Positions 1 to 8,945 of a DNA stretch of 51,406 bases are shown here, piece by piece. The stretch covers positions 1 through 51,406 of the forward strand of contig NZ_FOOK01000023.1 in NCBI RefSeq assembly GCF_900113175.1. Reading direction: 5' to 3'. The notes below the pieces were generated by a model, which worked only from the letters and a program-made list of their open reading frames with translations, was not told the DNA's origin and did no database searches. The translations under genes were made by a program, and so were the position numbers. The stretch's first letter is position 1, and each line of letters begins with the position of its first letter. This stretch comes from Planifilum fulgidum (GTDB lineage Bacteria > Bacillota > Bacilli > Thermoactinomycetales > DSM-44946).

Positions 1-204
1 TATAAACGACGGAGTCAGACCATTGAGCGCAGCTTCGCTGACGCCAAAGAACTTCATGGGCTTCGTTATGCACGCTACAGGGGGCTTGCCAAAGTCAGAG
101 AGCAATGCCTCCTTATTGCCGTGGCTCAAAACATCAAAAAAATGGCCTTGCTCCTCTCGAAGAGAGGAAAAGGCTTTGTGATCCGCCTAATTTACCAAAT
201 CTAA
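1..204 (+). mobile_element. IS1182-type transposase, C-terminal end (partial)
   Basis: An open frame runs from the first base to a TAA at 202-204 (67 residues). It contains the signature IERSFADAKELHGLRYAR followed by GLAKVREQCLL and AQNIKKMA, which is the C-terminal part of DDE transposases of the IS1182 group: the catalytic Glu region and the helix after it. The first residues are cut off by the window edge. The family assignment comes from recalled motifs, not from a search. It is probably the 3' end of an insertion sequence whose 5' part lies outside the window. Confidence 0.85.
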
Positions 205-237
205 TTTCCTTTATCTGTTTATTTCCCATAAACATGC

Positions 238-277
238 AACCCCTGGCGCTTTTCTTGCGAAAAGAGCCAGGGGGTTT
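238..277 (+). terminator. Hairpin after the IS transposase
   Basis: CCCCTGGC (240-247) pairs with GCCAGGGG (266-273) around a loop that itself contains a short TTTTC/GAAAA match. It is followed by GTTTGTC, so the U-tract is weak. It lies 35 bases after the transposase stop and fits a terminator at the IS end. Confidence 0.5.
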
Positions 278-289
278 GTCATCAATCTC

Positions 290-315
290 AAACCCCGAAG
301 GATCGGGGTTTCTTC
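290..315. terminator. Hairpin between IS tail and pssA
   Basis: AACCCCG (291-297) and CGGGGTT (304-310) form a compact stem flanked by A and T runs. It sits 5-30 bases beyond the pssA stop and could end transcription from either side. The T-run is better on the plus strand (TTTCTTC). Confidence 0.45.
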
Positions 316-319
316 GTGT

Positions 320-1036
320 TCAGGGCTTCAATTCCTCCGCCGGCTCCTCCGAATTCCTCTGGCGACGGCGATGGACCGTTTGTTTCAAGCCATAGGCCGC
401 GTAAATCGCCAGCGGGAAGAAGACAAATTTGGGGAAATGCTCCGGATACCGCGCCGCAACCACCACCGTCACCACCAGAAACAGCAGAATCACCCAGTAG
501 ATGCGGCGGGGCATCCCCAGATTCTTGAAGTTGGGATACCTGACCCGGCTGATCATCAGATAGGACAGAAGCAACATGCCCAAGATGTGAAACAGCGGAC
601 TGGGCGTCATTTCACTGTAGAGGGCCATCGTCGCCAACACGCCGCCGGCGGCGGTGATGGGCAGGCCGATGAAAAAGCCGGGCAAGCCGGGTTCCACATT
701 GAACCGGGCCAACCGCAAAGCGCCGCAGATGGGAAAAACAGCGGTGATGATCCAGCCGACAACCCCCATATCGTGAAGAACGGCCACGTACATGATCAGC
801 GCCGGTGCCACGCCGAAGGATACCACGTCGGAAAGGGAGTCCAGCTCCTTTCCGAATTCGCTCTGGGCGTTGAGCATCCGTGCGACCCGGCCGTCCAGGC
901 CATCCAAAAACATTCCGATAATCACCATCATCGCGGCGTATTGCCACTGATCGTGAAACGCAAAAATAATCGCGATGATCCCTAAAAATAAGTTCCCGAC
1001 GGTAAACATGTTGGGAAGCGTCTTGACAAACATCAA
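320..1036 (-). CDS. pssA: CDP-diacylglycerol-serine O-phosphatidyltransferase
   Basis: This 238-residue integral membrane enzyme should make phosphatidylserine from CDP-diacylglycerol and serine, the first step toward phosphatidylethanolamine. The CDP-alcohol phosphatidyltransferase motif D-G-x2-A-R-x8-G-x3-D-x3-D is complete: D48-G49, A52-R53, G62, D66 and D70. About six to seven hydrophobic segments follow. The C-terminus is basic then acidic (HRRRQRNSEE). It has its own sigma-A-like promoter just upstream and follows disA by 90 bases. The length and motif fit the Bacillus-type PssA; a related CDP-OH-P transferase such as PgsA is less likely because of the overall N-terminal pattern LPNMFTVGNLFLG. 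Confidence 0.9.
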   Translation of the reverse strand: MMFVKTLPNMFTVGNLFLGIIAIIFAFHDQWQYAAMMVIIGMFLDGLDGRVARMLNAQSEFGKELDSLSDVVSFGVAPALIMYVAVLHDMGVVGWIITAVFPICGALRLARFNVEPGLPGFFIGLPITAAGGVLATMALYSEMTPSPLFHILGMLLLSYLMISRVRYPNFKNLGMPRRIYWVILLFLVVTVVVAARYPEHFPKFVFFPLAIYAAYGLKQTVHRRRQRNSEEPAEELKP

Positions 1037-1114
1037 GGGAACCCCCTCAACTCTTAAATGGACCGGGCCAGCGGGATCCCACCCCTTTCACCATCGATCG
1101 TTCGTTATTTCCCC

Positions 1115-1143
1115 ATTCTATGTTATTTATATATGTCTGTCAA
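1115..1143 (-). promoter_or_regulatory. Promoter of pssA
   Basis: Read on the minus strand: TTGACA (1143-1138), a 17-base spacer, and TAGAAT (1120-1115). This is a near-consensus sigma-A promoter. Its -35 box overlaps the last codons of disA, so pssA can be transcribed independently of radA-disA. Confidence 0.7.
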
Positions 1144-2206
1144 TAAACACTTGCTCCTGTATCCGCTTCAGCCCCTCCCTGATGGTATGCGCCCGGATGT
1201 CGCCGACTCCCTCCACCTCGTCCAATTCTTCGAGGCTGGCCGTCAACACTTTTGATAGATTTTTAAACCGGTCGATCAACTTTTGTATCACCGGGGAGGG
1301 AAGGCGCGGAATCTTGTTCAAAATCCGATATCCCCTGGGAGAGATGGGATCATCCTCAATGTTGACGGTTTCCGGGTAGCCCAGGGCCCGGATGATGTGC
1401 TCATGTTCCAGGAGCTCATCGGAGGACAGGTTTTTCAGCTCGTCCAACACTTCCTCCGGCGCGCGGGAACCGGCATCATAACTGTAATCCTGTATCAGGA
1501 GCTTCGCTTCCTCTTCGATGTTGGACACCAGTTCCTTCAGCTGCATGCTGATGAGCCGCCCTTCGGTTCCCAGCTCGTTGATGTAGGTTTCGATTTCCGC
1601 CTTGATGCGAAGGACCATGGCAATCTGGTGAATGACCGTGGCCACATCGTTCAGGGTCACCAGTTCCTCAAATTCCAGGGCGCTCAGGTTGGTGATGGAC
1701 TGGTCCAGCACCGACTTGTACTTTTCCAGGGTTTGAATCGCCTGATTGGCCTTGGCCAAAATTACGCCGATATCCCGCAGGGTGTAGCGAAACTCCCCCT
1801 GATACAGGGTGATGACGTTGCGCCGCTGGGAAATGGCCACCACCAGCTTCCCCGTCTGGCGGGCGGTGCGCTGGGCGGTGCGGTGTCGGATTCCCGTTTC
1901 CGTCGACCGGATCGAGGATTCGGGAACCAGATGCACATTGGCGTACAGGATCCGTTTGCCGTCATCGCTCAAAATGATGGCTCCATCCATTTTGGCCAGT
2001 TCGTACAGATGGGCGGCGGAAAAGGGGCAATCGATGCGGAATCCGCCATCGGCAATCGCTTCCACCCGTTCATCGTAACCGACGATGATCAATGCTCCGG
2101 TTTTGGCCCCGAGGATGCTGTCCAACCCCTCGCGGAAGGGGGTGCCGGGAGCCACCAGCCGCAATACCCTTTGGACGAAGATCTCCCGCTCCATTTCCTC
2201 CTTCAA
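1127..2206 (-). CDS. disA: DNA integrity scanning protein DisA (diadenylate cyclase)
   Basis: DisA condenses two ATP into cyclic di-AMP and scans DNA for lesions and branched structures. The protein has 359 residues from a TTG start, matching the family length. The DAC domain shows DGA (74-76) and RHRTA (107-111), the two nucleotide-binding motifs. A long helical spine follows, and a C-terminal helix-hairpin-helix DNA-binding segment (about 310-350, with [10 protein letters not shown]). The start TTG (2206-2204) overlaps the radA stop, implying translational coupling; an ATG five codons later is an alternative. The order radA-disA is conserved in Bacillota. Confidence 0.95.
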   Translation of the reverse strand: MKEEMEREIFVQRVLRLVAPGTPFREGLDSILGAKTGALIIVGYDERVEAIADGGFRIDCPFSAAHLYELAKMDGAIILSDDGKRILYANVHLVPESSIRSTETGIRHRTAQRTARQTGKLVVAISQRRNVITLYQGEFRYTLRDIGVILAKANQAIQTLEKYKSVLDQSITNLSALEFEELVTLNDVATVIHQIAMVLRIKAEIETYINELGTEGRLISMQLKELVSNIEEEAKLLIQDYSYDAGSRAPEEVLDELKNLSSDELLEHEHIIRALGYPETVNIEDDPISPRGYRILNKIPRLPSPVIQKLIDRFKNLSKVLTASLEELDEVEGVGDIRAHTIREGLKRIQEQVFIDRHI

Positions 2207-3582
2207 CCAATCGACCCTCCCAACGCCACCTCCAAAGCTTCTTCCACCGATCCCACCCCGATGATCTTAAGTCCCTCCGGCGGGGTGAGGGACCGTAAGT
2301 TTTTCCGTGGAACGATCGCGTTTTGAAAACCCATCTGGCGCGCTTCCGCCAGGCGCTGCTCCAGCCGCGCGACGCTCCGAACCTCTCCGGTCAATCCCAC
2401 TTCTCCCACATACACATCCCGGGGGCCGGTCGGCCGATCGCGAAAGCTGGAAGCGACGCTGACTGCCACGGCCAAGTCGACGGCCGGCTCATAAAGCCGC
2501 ACTCCCCCGACGACGTTCACATAGGCGTCCTGGTTCTGAAGAAACATTCCGAGGCGCTTTTCCAGAACCGCCAGGATCATGGACACCCGGTGGTGGTCCA
2601 AACCGGTGGCCATCCGCCTCGGGGTGGCCAGGCCCGACGGGGACACGAGGGCCTGCACCTCCACGAGGACCGGACGGCTTCCCTCCATGCTGGCGGCGAC
2701 GGCCGACCCGGCCACCCCCGTGGGCCGCTCCGAGAGGAACATCTCCGACGGATTGGCCACCTCCGCCAGCCCGTCCGACTTCATCTCGAAAACGCCCATT
2801 TCATTGGTGGACCCGAAGCGGTTTTTGACCGCCCGGAGGATCCGGTAGGCGTGATGCCGGTCCCCCTCAAAGTAGAGGACGCAATCCACCATGTGCTCCA
2901 GGAGGCGGGGGCCGGCAATCGCCCCCGCCTTGGTGACGTGGCCGACGATGATCACGGTGACCCCCTGTTCCTTGGCCAGACGCATCAGGTGACCCGTGCA
3001 CTCCCGCACCTGGGCCACGCTTCCGGGGGCGGAGGTGATCTCCGGATGGTAAACGGTCTGGATCGAATCGATCACCAACAGTTTGGGCCGGACCTGTTCC
3101 ACCAGGGAACCGATGGCCGAAAGGTCCGTCTCGGCCACGACAAACAGGCGGTCATCCAGGGCATTCAGGCGATCGGCCCGCATCCTGAGCTGTTCCGCCG
3201 ACTCCTCCCCCGACACATACAGGACGGCGGAGCCGCGGGCGGCCAAACGGTGGGACGTCTGGAGCAACAGGGTGGACTTCCCGATCCCGGGGTCTCCGCC
3301 GACCAGGATGAGGGATCCGGGAACCAGACCGCCTCCCAGCACCCGGTTCAACTCCCGGATTCCCGCATCCATCCGTTCCTCCCGGCGCCGTTCCAGCCGG
3401 GTGATGGGCGTCGCCGCCGGTTGGGATTTTCGGCGGAGCATCGCGCCGCCCGGTGTGCGGGCCGCCATCTCTCTCTCTTCAACCATCGTGTTCCACGAGC
3501 CGCACCCGGGACAGCGTCCCATCCACTTGGGGGAAGCATAGCCGCACTCTTGACAAGCAAACGTCGTCCTCGCCTTCGCCAA
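2203..3582 (-). CDS. radA: DNA repair protein RadA
   Basis: RadA is a RecA-like ATPase that promotes branch migration during recombinational repair. From a TTG start it has 459 residues, almost exactly the Bacillus length. The N-terminal C4 zinc finger uses C10, C13, C24 and C27 ([18 protein letters not shown]). Walker A is [10 protein letters not shown] (95-104), the RadA signature KNRFGS is present, and the C-terminus is a Lon-protease-like domain. The TTG at 3582 is chosen because GGGGGGAG precedes it at good spacing. The upstream in-frame ATG at 3621-3619 overlaps a TATAAT box and would give an unusual N-terminal tail. Confidence 0.95.
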   Translation of the reverse strand: MAKARTTFACQECGYASPKWMGRCPGCGSWNTMVEEREMAARTPGGAMLRRKSQPAATPITRLERRREERMDAGIRELNRVLGGGLVPGSLILVGGDPGIGKSTLLLQTSHRLAARGSAVLYVSGEESAEQLRMRADRLNALDDRLFVVAETDLSAIGSLVEQVRPKLLVIDSIQTVYHPEITSAPGSVAQVRECTGHLMRLAKEQGVTVIIVGHVTKAGAIAGPRLLEHMVDCVLYFEGDRHHAYRILRAVKNRFGSTNEMGVFEMKSDGLAEVANPSEMFLSERPTGVAGSAVAASMEGSRPVLVEVQALVSPSGLATPRRMATGLDHHRVSMILAVLEKRLGMFLQNQDAYVNVVGGVRLYEPAVDLAVAVSVASSFRDRPTGPRDVYVGEVGLTGEVRSVARLEQRLAEARQMGFQNAIVPRKNLRSLTPPEGLKIIGVGSVEEALEVALGGSIG

Positions 3583-3884
3583 TGCCGCTCCCCCCGCTTT
3601 CCTCCGGTTTGCTGTCTCCATTATATAGCAAAACGCTGTCCCCACATAACTGTTCCATCAATTTCCGCGAAGCTTGCGGGAAGGTCCTCGCCGGAAAGCA
3701 TTTTCCGAGGATGGCTTTCAGGGGGGGGGAAGGAGGGTTTCCGGAACGTTTGAGGGGATTTTGGAGCGGGAGCATGAAGCGCATTCCTCACTTCCATTCT
3801 GCCACAGAAAGCCGTCCCTGGCCAGCGCCTTTCACGCGGCGGCACCGGCCCTTTGCGCCTTTCCCCTTCCCTTGCGATTCTTGT
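3583..3884 (-). promoter_or_regulatory. radA upstream region with -10 box
   Basis: No gene is seen in these 302 bases. On the minus strand TATAAT lies at 3625-3620, about 38 bases before the radA TTG. No good -35 lies 17 bases upstream (TTATGT at an 18-base spacing is the best candidate), so promoter strength is uncertain. The region separates radA from pdp and implies that radA-disA has its own transcription start here. Confidence 0.45.
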
Positions 3885-5198
3885 TTATTCGGACGGATCC
3901 GTGATCACGACGTCATGGATCAAGGCCGGCTTTTCCGCCCGGTTCCCGATCCGGATCCCGTCCCGGATCTTTTCGACGATCTCGTCGACGTTTTCCCGGT
4001 TCGCATGGATGGTTGCCAGGGGTTCCCCCTTTTCCACCGGATCCCCGATTTTCTTGTGCAGCACCAGGCCCACCGACAAATCGATCTCCGATTCCTTCGT
4101 GGTCCGGCCGGCGCCGAGCATCATCGCCGCAATCCCGATCTGATCGGTGACGATCTCCGCAACCACCCCTTTTTCCTTTGCCGGAACCGGGATCTGATGC
4201 GCCGCCCGCGGGAGCCGGTCCGGATCGTCCACCGCCTTCGGATCGCCGCCCTGGCTGGCGATCCATTCCCGGAATTTCTCCAAAGCCTTGCCGCTTCGAA
4301 GAACCTCCCTCAGCTTCTCTTCCGCTTCCTCCGCCGATCCGGCCTTGCCGGCGAGCATCACCATCTGGCCGCCCAGGGTCAAGCACAGCTCCTCCAGATC
4401 CTTGGGTCCTTCTCCCCGGAGGGTTTCGATCGCTTCCCGCACCTCCAGGGCGTTGCCGACCGCATGGCCGAGGGGCTGACTCATATCGGAGATGACGGCC
4501 GTCGTCCTCCGGCCCAGCCGGTTGCCGATGCTCACCATCGCTTCGGCCAGGGCCCTGGCGTCCTCCAGCGTCTTCATGAAGGCCCCGGAACCGGTCTTCA
4601 CGTCCAGCACAATCGCATCGGAGCCGCCGGCGATCTTCTTGCTCATCACCGAGCTCGCAATGAGCGGGATGGAATCCACCGTCGCCGTCACATCGCGCAG
4701 GGCGTACAATTTCTTGTCCGCCGGCGTCAGGTCGGCCGTCTGGCCGATGATGGCGATTTTATGCCGGTTTACCTTGTCGATGAACTCTTCCTTGGTGTAC
4801 TCCACAGTAAATCCCGGGATCGACTCCAGTTTGTCGATCGTGCCGCCGGTGTGCCCCAGCCCCCTGCCGGACATTTTGGCCACCGGGATGTCCAGGGCGG
4901 CCACCAGGGGGGCCAACACGAGGGTGGTGGTGTCCCCGACGCCGCCCGTGGAGTGTTTGTCCACCTTGATGCCTTCAATGGCCGACAGGTCGACCTGCTC
5001 GCCGGAACGGACCATGGCCATGGTCAGATCCGCCCGCTCCCGTTCGGTCATGCCCCGAAAGTAGATGGCCATCGCCAGGGCGCTGACCTGGTAATCGGGA
5101 ATTTCCCCCTTCGTGTACCCTTCAATGATAAACCCGATCTCTTCCGCGCTCAGTTCCCCGCCATCGCGCTTTTTCTTGATGAGATCCACCATTCTCAT
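3885..5198 (-). CDS. pdp: Pyrimidine-nucleoside phosphorylase
   Basis: This 437-residue enzyme phosphorolyses uridine, thymidine and deoxyuridine to base and (deoxy)ribose-1-phosphate. KHSTGGVGD (81-89) is the phosphate/nucleoside-binding motif, and [11 protein letters not shown] (110-120) is the second family signature. A C-terminal alpha/beta domain carries the usual pyrimidine phosphorylase pattern. It is the last gene of a deoB-deoD-pdp unit, 27 bases after deoD. DeoB downstream in metabolism converts the sugar-1-phosphate to the 5-phosphate, so the three genes form a nucleoside salvage set. Confidence 0.95.
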   Translation of the reverse strand: MRMVDLIKKKRDGGELSAEEIGFIIEGYTKGEIPDYQVSALAMAIYFRGMTERERADLTMAMVRSGEQVDLSAIEGIKVDKHSTGGVGDTTTLVLAPLVAALDIPVAKMSGRGLGHTGGTIDKLESIPGFTVEYTKEEFIDKVNRHKIAIIGQTADLTPADKKLYALRDVTATVDSIPLIASSVMSKKIAGGSDAIVLDVKTGSGAFMKTLEDARALAEAMVSIGNRLGRRTTAVISDMSQPLGHAVGNALEVREAIETLRGEGPKDLEELCLTLGGQMVMLAGKAGSAEEAEEKLREVLRSGKALEKFREWIASQGGDPKAVDDPDRLPRAAHQIPVPAKEKGVVAEIVTDQIGIAAMMLGAGRTTKESEIDLSVGLVLHKKIGDPVEKGEPLATIHANRENVDEIVEKIRDGIRIGNRAEKPALIHDVVITDPSE

Positions 5199-5225
5199 CG
5201 TCGATGCGCTCCCTTTCCCGCGATT

Positions 5226-5933
5226 TTACAAAGTGACGACGGTTTCCAGGGCCAGTTCGATCATGTCGTTGAAGGTGGTTTGCCGCTCCATCGCCGTGGT
5301 CTCCTCTCCGGTCAACAAATGATCGCTGACCGTCAGGATCGTGAGCGCCTCCACGCCGTGTTTCGCCGCCAGGGTGTAAAGGGCGGTCGTCTCCATCTCC
5401 ACCGCGAGCACGCCGTGGTCCATCAGCTTTTGCACAACGGATTGATCGTCGCGGTAAAACAGATCGGAAGTGAAGACGTTGCCCACATGAACCCTCATCC
5501 CCCTGGACACCGCCTGCTCGTAGGCGGTCTTCAGCAGCGAAAAGCTGGCGATGGGCGAAAAGTCCCACCCGCCGAAGGTGTTCCGATTGATGCTGGAATC
5601 GGTGCAGGCTGCCTGGGCAAGGATCAGATCCCTCACCTTTACATGCCGCTGCATGGCGCCGCAGGTTCCGACCCGGATGAGGCGCTTCACCCCGTATTCC
5701 CGGATCAATTCATTGGCATAGATGGCGAAGGAGGGGATGCCCATCCCCGACCCTTGGACCGAAACGCGCCTTCCCTTGTATGTTCCCGTAAAACCGAGCA
5801 TGCCCCGAACTTCGTTGTAGCAGGAGACATCCTCCAGAAAACGCTCCGCGATGTGCTTCGCCCGGAGCGGATCGCCCGGCATCAAGACCGTCTCCGCAAT
5901 TTCACCCGGCTTGGCTCCGATATGCACGCTCAT
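5226..5933 (-). CDS. deoD: Purine-nucleoside phosphorylase, DeoD type
   Basis: A 235-residue hexameric-type (NP-I family) purine nucleoside phosphorylase. Family landmarks are His4 near the start (MSVHIGA), the phosphate loop MPGDPLRAK (18-26), GMGIPS, RVGTCGA, the purine/ribose motif VEMET and the catalytic Asp in SDHL. It acts on (deoxy)inosine, guanosine and adenosine. It sits between deoB (108 bases upstream) and pdp (27 bases downstream) in the same direction, so co-transcription is likely. Confidence 0.95.
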   Translation of the reverse strand: MSVHIGAKPGEIAETVLMPGDPLRAKHIAERFLEDVSCYNEVRGMLGFTGTYKGRRVSVQGSGMGIPSFAIYANELIREYGVKRLIRVGTCGAMQRHVKVRDLILAQAACTDSSINRNTFGGWDFSPIASFSLLKTAYEQAVSRGMRVHVGNVFTSDLFYRDDQSVVQKLMDHGVLAVEMETTALYTLAAKHGVEALTILTVSDHLLTGEETTAMERQTTFNDMIELALETVVTL

Positions 5934-6041
5934 GCTCCTTCAACTCCTTTGCGGTGAATGGATGGGTCCGCGCCGATGCCGAAGGGCGCGCACACCCGCA
6001 TCGCTTCCGCGAAAAGTGCCGCGCCGCACCGGCCCGCGTTT

Positions 6042-7223
6042 TTATCGAAGGTCTTCAAGAAAGCTGGTGCCGTTTTCCGGCAGAGGGACGCCGAAATTGT
6101 CCGCGATGGTGGCCCCGACATCGGCAAAGGTTTTGCGCAGGGGCAACTGCTTTCCTCCCGCCAAGAACCGCGGAGAGTAGACGAGGAGAGGCACCAGCTC
6201 CCGGGTGTGATCCGTCCCCTTGAAGGTGGGATCATTGCCGTGATCCGCCGTGATGATCAACAGATCCCTCTCCGTCATCTTGTCCAGCACTTCCGGGAGG
6301 CGCCGGTCGAACTCCTCCAGGGCCCGGGCATAGCCCTGCGGGTCCCGCCGGTGGCCGTACTTCGAATCGAAATCGACGAGATTGATAAAGCTGAGCCCGG
6401 TGAAGGGTTCGTCAAAGGTGGCGACAAACTTGTCCATGCCGTCCATGTTGGATTCGGTGCGAATCGTCCGGGTAATCCCCTCGCCGTCATAGATGTCCGT
6501 GATCTTCCCCAGGGCGATGACCTCCAGGCCGTGATCCTTCAACTCGTTCATGGTCGTCCGGCCGAAGGGTTTCAGGGCAAAATCGCGCCGGTTGGCGGTC
6601 CGGGTAAACTCGCCCGCCTTTGTTCCGACAAAGGGGCGGGCGATGATCCTTCCGATCCGATAGGGATCATCCCGCGTGATCTCCCGGCAGTATTCGCAGA
6701 TCGCGTACAGCTCGTCGAGGGGGATCACCTCCTCGTGGGCGGCGATCTGCAACACCGAGTCGGCGGAAGTATACACAATCAACGCCCCGGTTCTCATGTG
6801 CTCCTCGCCGAGCTCCTGGATGATCTGCGTGCCGCTGGCCGGCTTGTTGCCGATCACTTTCCGGCCCGTTTTGGCTTCGATTCGCCGGATCAGCTCATCG
6901 GGAAATCCCTCCGGAAAGACGCGGAAGGGCTGATCGATATACAGCCCCATGATCTCCCAATGTCCCGTCATCGTGTCCTTGCTGCGGGAAGCCTCTTGCA
7001 TTTTGCCGTAATAGGCCATGGGCCGCTCCGCCGCCGGAATTCCCGGAATCGGGCGGATGTTGGAAAGGCCGAGCTTCGCCATGTTGGGCATGTGGAGTCC
7101 GCCGCACACCCGGGCGATTTTGCCGAGGGTGTCCGCTCCCACGTCATCGAAATCCGCCGCATCCGGCGCCTCCCCGATGCCCACCGAGTCCATCACGATC
7201 AGGTGAATCCGTTCAAAGCTCAC
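6042..7223 (-). CDS. deoB: Phosphopentomutase
   Basis: A 393-residue alkaline-phosphatase superfamily mutase interconverting (deoxy)ribose-1-phosphate and -5-phosphate with two Mn ions. Metal ligands are visible in VMDSVGIGE (D12), ITADHGND and the DHTRE segment. The phosphorylated Thr lies in KDTMTGHWE (T84 by analogy with Bacillus DeoB). The cap domain is complete. The start is GTG at 7223 with AAGGG about nine bases upstream. It heads the deoB-deoD-pdp group. Confidence 0.95.
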   Translation of the reverse strand: MSFERIHLIVMDSVGIGEAPDAADFDDVGADTLGKIARVCGGLHMPNMAKLGLSNIRPIPGIPAAERPMAYYGKMQEASRSKDTMTGHWEIMGLYIDQPFRVFPEGFPDELIRRIEAKTGRKVIGNKPASGTQIIQELGEEHMRTGALIVYTSADSVLQIAAHEEVIPLDELYAICEYCREITRDDPYRIGRIIARPFVGTKAGEFTRTANRRDFALKPFGRTTMNELKDHGLEVIALGKITDIYDGEGITRTIRTESNMDGMDKFVATFDEPFTGLSFINLVDFDSKYGHRRDPQGYARALEEFDRRLPEVLDKMTERDLLIITADHGNDPTFKGTDHTRELVPLLVYSPRFLAGGKQLPLRKTFADVGATIADNFGVPLPENGTSFLEDLR

Positions 7224-7414
7224 GTCTCATCCCTTCTCTCTTCCGTAATGCGATTTTCTCGCTGTCACCTACAGTTTCTGCTCCCACAGTCATAAATACC
7301 ACAGTCTGCCTTCAGATCAAAGCGGGATGCGGAGAATTTGTGAACATTTCCGGAAGGGACGGACGGCGCCCTCCCAACCCTCGCGACTCGGCCCTTCCCC
7401 CAAGGCGCCACCGC

Positions 7415-7960
7415 TCATCCCCGCCGCCACCGCGGAAAGATGGCCCCCGTCCGCTGTCTGTACGCCCGGTACGCCTCCCCGAACGGATCGATCATCATCT
7501 GTTCCTCCCGGGGAACGCGCAGGAAAAACAGGATCAAAAGGGAGAGGAGGGGAGACCAGCCCGCGATCCAGTTATGCGGGATCAGTCCCCGGCCTGACCC
7601 CCACAACGTGCTGGACGCATACATCGGATGTCTCACGTTTCGGTAAACTCCCCGGGTGATCAGCTCGTGCCCCTCCCTCAATTCGAGGGCGGGGGACCAG
7701 TTTCTCCCCAAATCCGCATGGGCGCGCCAAAAGAATCCCAGAGCGACGGCGGTGATCCCGATGCCCCGCCAAACCGTCCAGGGCGAGAGCCGGTAATCGG
7801 CAAAGTCGAGGAGCGGAGTGAAGGAATCAATCAACGGAATGAGGACGATTCCGGCCGACATCCGGGCCGGCAGGAACTTCTCCAGCGCCGTTTTGCGGAC
7901 GATCACCATCCGGTTCGACTTCACCCTTCTCCCGTAGGGCAGGCAAATCAACTGCATCAC
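7415..7960 (-). CDS. Isoprenylcysteine carboxyl methyltransferase-like membrane protein
   Basis: A 181-residue protein of the PEMT/ICMT membrane methyltransferase superfamily. The SAM-binding signature is clear: ELITRGVYRNVRHPMYAS (roughly 100-117), then the late acidic motif PREEQMMIDPFGEAYRAY. Hydrophobic stretches lie at about 38-55, 65-80 and 130-150. The N-terminus (MMQLICLPYGRR) begins where relatives normally already have a first membrane helix, so it may be truncated or have a more upstream non-ATG start. The substrate is unknown; bacterial members methylate small lipophilic molecules or remain uncharacterised. It lies upstream of deoB without sharing its role. Confidence 0.75.
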   Translation of the reverse strand: MMQLICLPYGRRVKSNRMVIVRKTALEKFLPARMSAGIVLIPLIDSFTPLLDFADYRLSPWTVWRGIGITAVALGFFWRAHADLGRNWSPALELREGHELITRGVYRNVRHPMYASSTLWGSGRGLIPHNWIAGWSPLLSLLILFFLRVPREEQMMIDPFGEAYRAYRQRTGAIFPRWRRG

Positions 7961-8907
7961 GATCCATCCGGAAAATAAGGGGCGAGCTGAACATCCCGCG
8001 TTACTCCCACATTTAAAACAAGACGCCCTCCCTCAATCGCAAAAAAGATGGAGCCATCGATTATGTTATATCCGTTAGCTGATACTTGGATCTTTTGCCC
8101 GAAGGAAAGGTATGTTGTGGAGTATTATCATGAGGGTGAAAGCTTCTTGGGTTTCTACACAGGTTACATGGTTTTCATCGATCTCCGATAGCGCAAAATT
8201 CCTGGACCGCCCCGAAAATCCCCCGACAAGGCGACGCCGCGATCGCGGGTCCCCGGCGCGCCTCCTTTTGGAGGGAGTGCACGTCTTCGGAGCGATCACG
8301 ATTACTCCCTTTCTTAGTGATTCAGCTTAACTTCCGAACCATTTTCGATGACTTTCCTTTTGACATATCTCTGAAAAGGCTGCATCGGGGTTGTCAGCGC
8401 CAGCACCTTTTGAGAAAAGATCTCTTCCCTGAAAAATGTTTCACCGTCATGCAGCGGGAACAGCTTGCGATGAAACTCAAGTTCATACAAATGATGATTT
8501 GCAACGGCTGCCAAGCGATTTTATAAAATCCTTGGATCAAGATCGATTCCTGATGTCGTTTCTTTTCATTTTCCGATGCGATTGACAGCCATCGCCTTCA
8601 CCTAAGGTCATGCCTCCATATATTTTGCATCCCATAACCTCTTCCGCCCGAGCTCACGCGCATCCGCAGACTCGTTGACAGCAAAAAAATGAGCATTGAC
8701 GATATCCTTCCCTGTCAACGCCGCCAAGGAGCACGTTGTCATCGATAAACAATGCGGAACGTTCATAAACCCTTCAGGACGGGAGAAACACCGGCAATCA
8801 GATCAACCAGCGTTTTCTTCCAGCGCCGTTTCATCCTAAAATAACATTCATCCGTCGACCGGCCAAGGACGCCCCTGGGTGAGAAACCGCTGTGGTTATT
8901 AAAGCAG
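7961..8907. other. Gene-poor stretch between ICMT-like gene and clpC
   Basis: About 950 bases without a convincing gene. Short frames exist on both strands, but none has a good ribosome site plus a recognisable product. One minus-strand frame (8608-8742) has protein-like composition and is listed separately. The base composition is lower in GC than in the flanks, which suggests decayed or acquired DNA. Confidence 0.6.
8608..8742 (-). pseudogene. Short orphan frame, possible gene remnant
   Basis: A 44-codon frame from ATG 8742 to TGA 8608 with protein-like composition (for example DIVNAHFFAVNESADAREL then GRKRLWDAKYMEA). No ribosome site precedes it, and the frame is open upstream only briefly. 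I do not recognise the family. It may be a fragment of a lost gene or chance. Confidence 0.25.
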
Positions 8908-8908
8908 A

Positions 8909-8945
8909 ACCCCTCCCCCGCCGAGAGCGGAGGAGGGGTCTTTTT
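8909..8945. terminator. Terminator after clpC
   Basis: ACCCCTCC...GCGG and CCGC...GGAGGGGT (8909-8939) form a long GC stem directly beyond the clpC stop. The T-run is strong on the plus strand (TCTTTTTC) and weaker on the minus strand (TTCTGCTTTAAT), so it may act in both directions. Confidence 0.65.

Noticed and set aside
3453-5957. An 834-codon plus-strand open frame opposite radA, pdp and deoD
   Set aside because: It is antisense to three well-conserved genes. Such long shadow frames are common in GC-rich DNA, and the product is His/Pro/Arg-rich with no domain.
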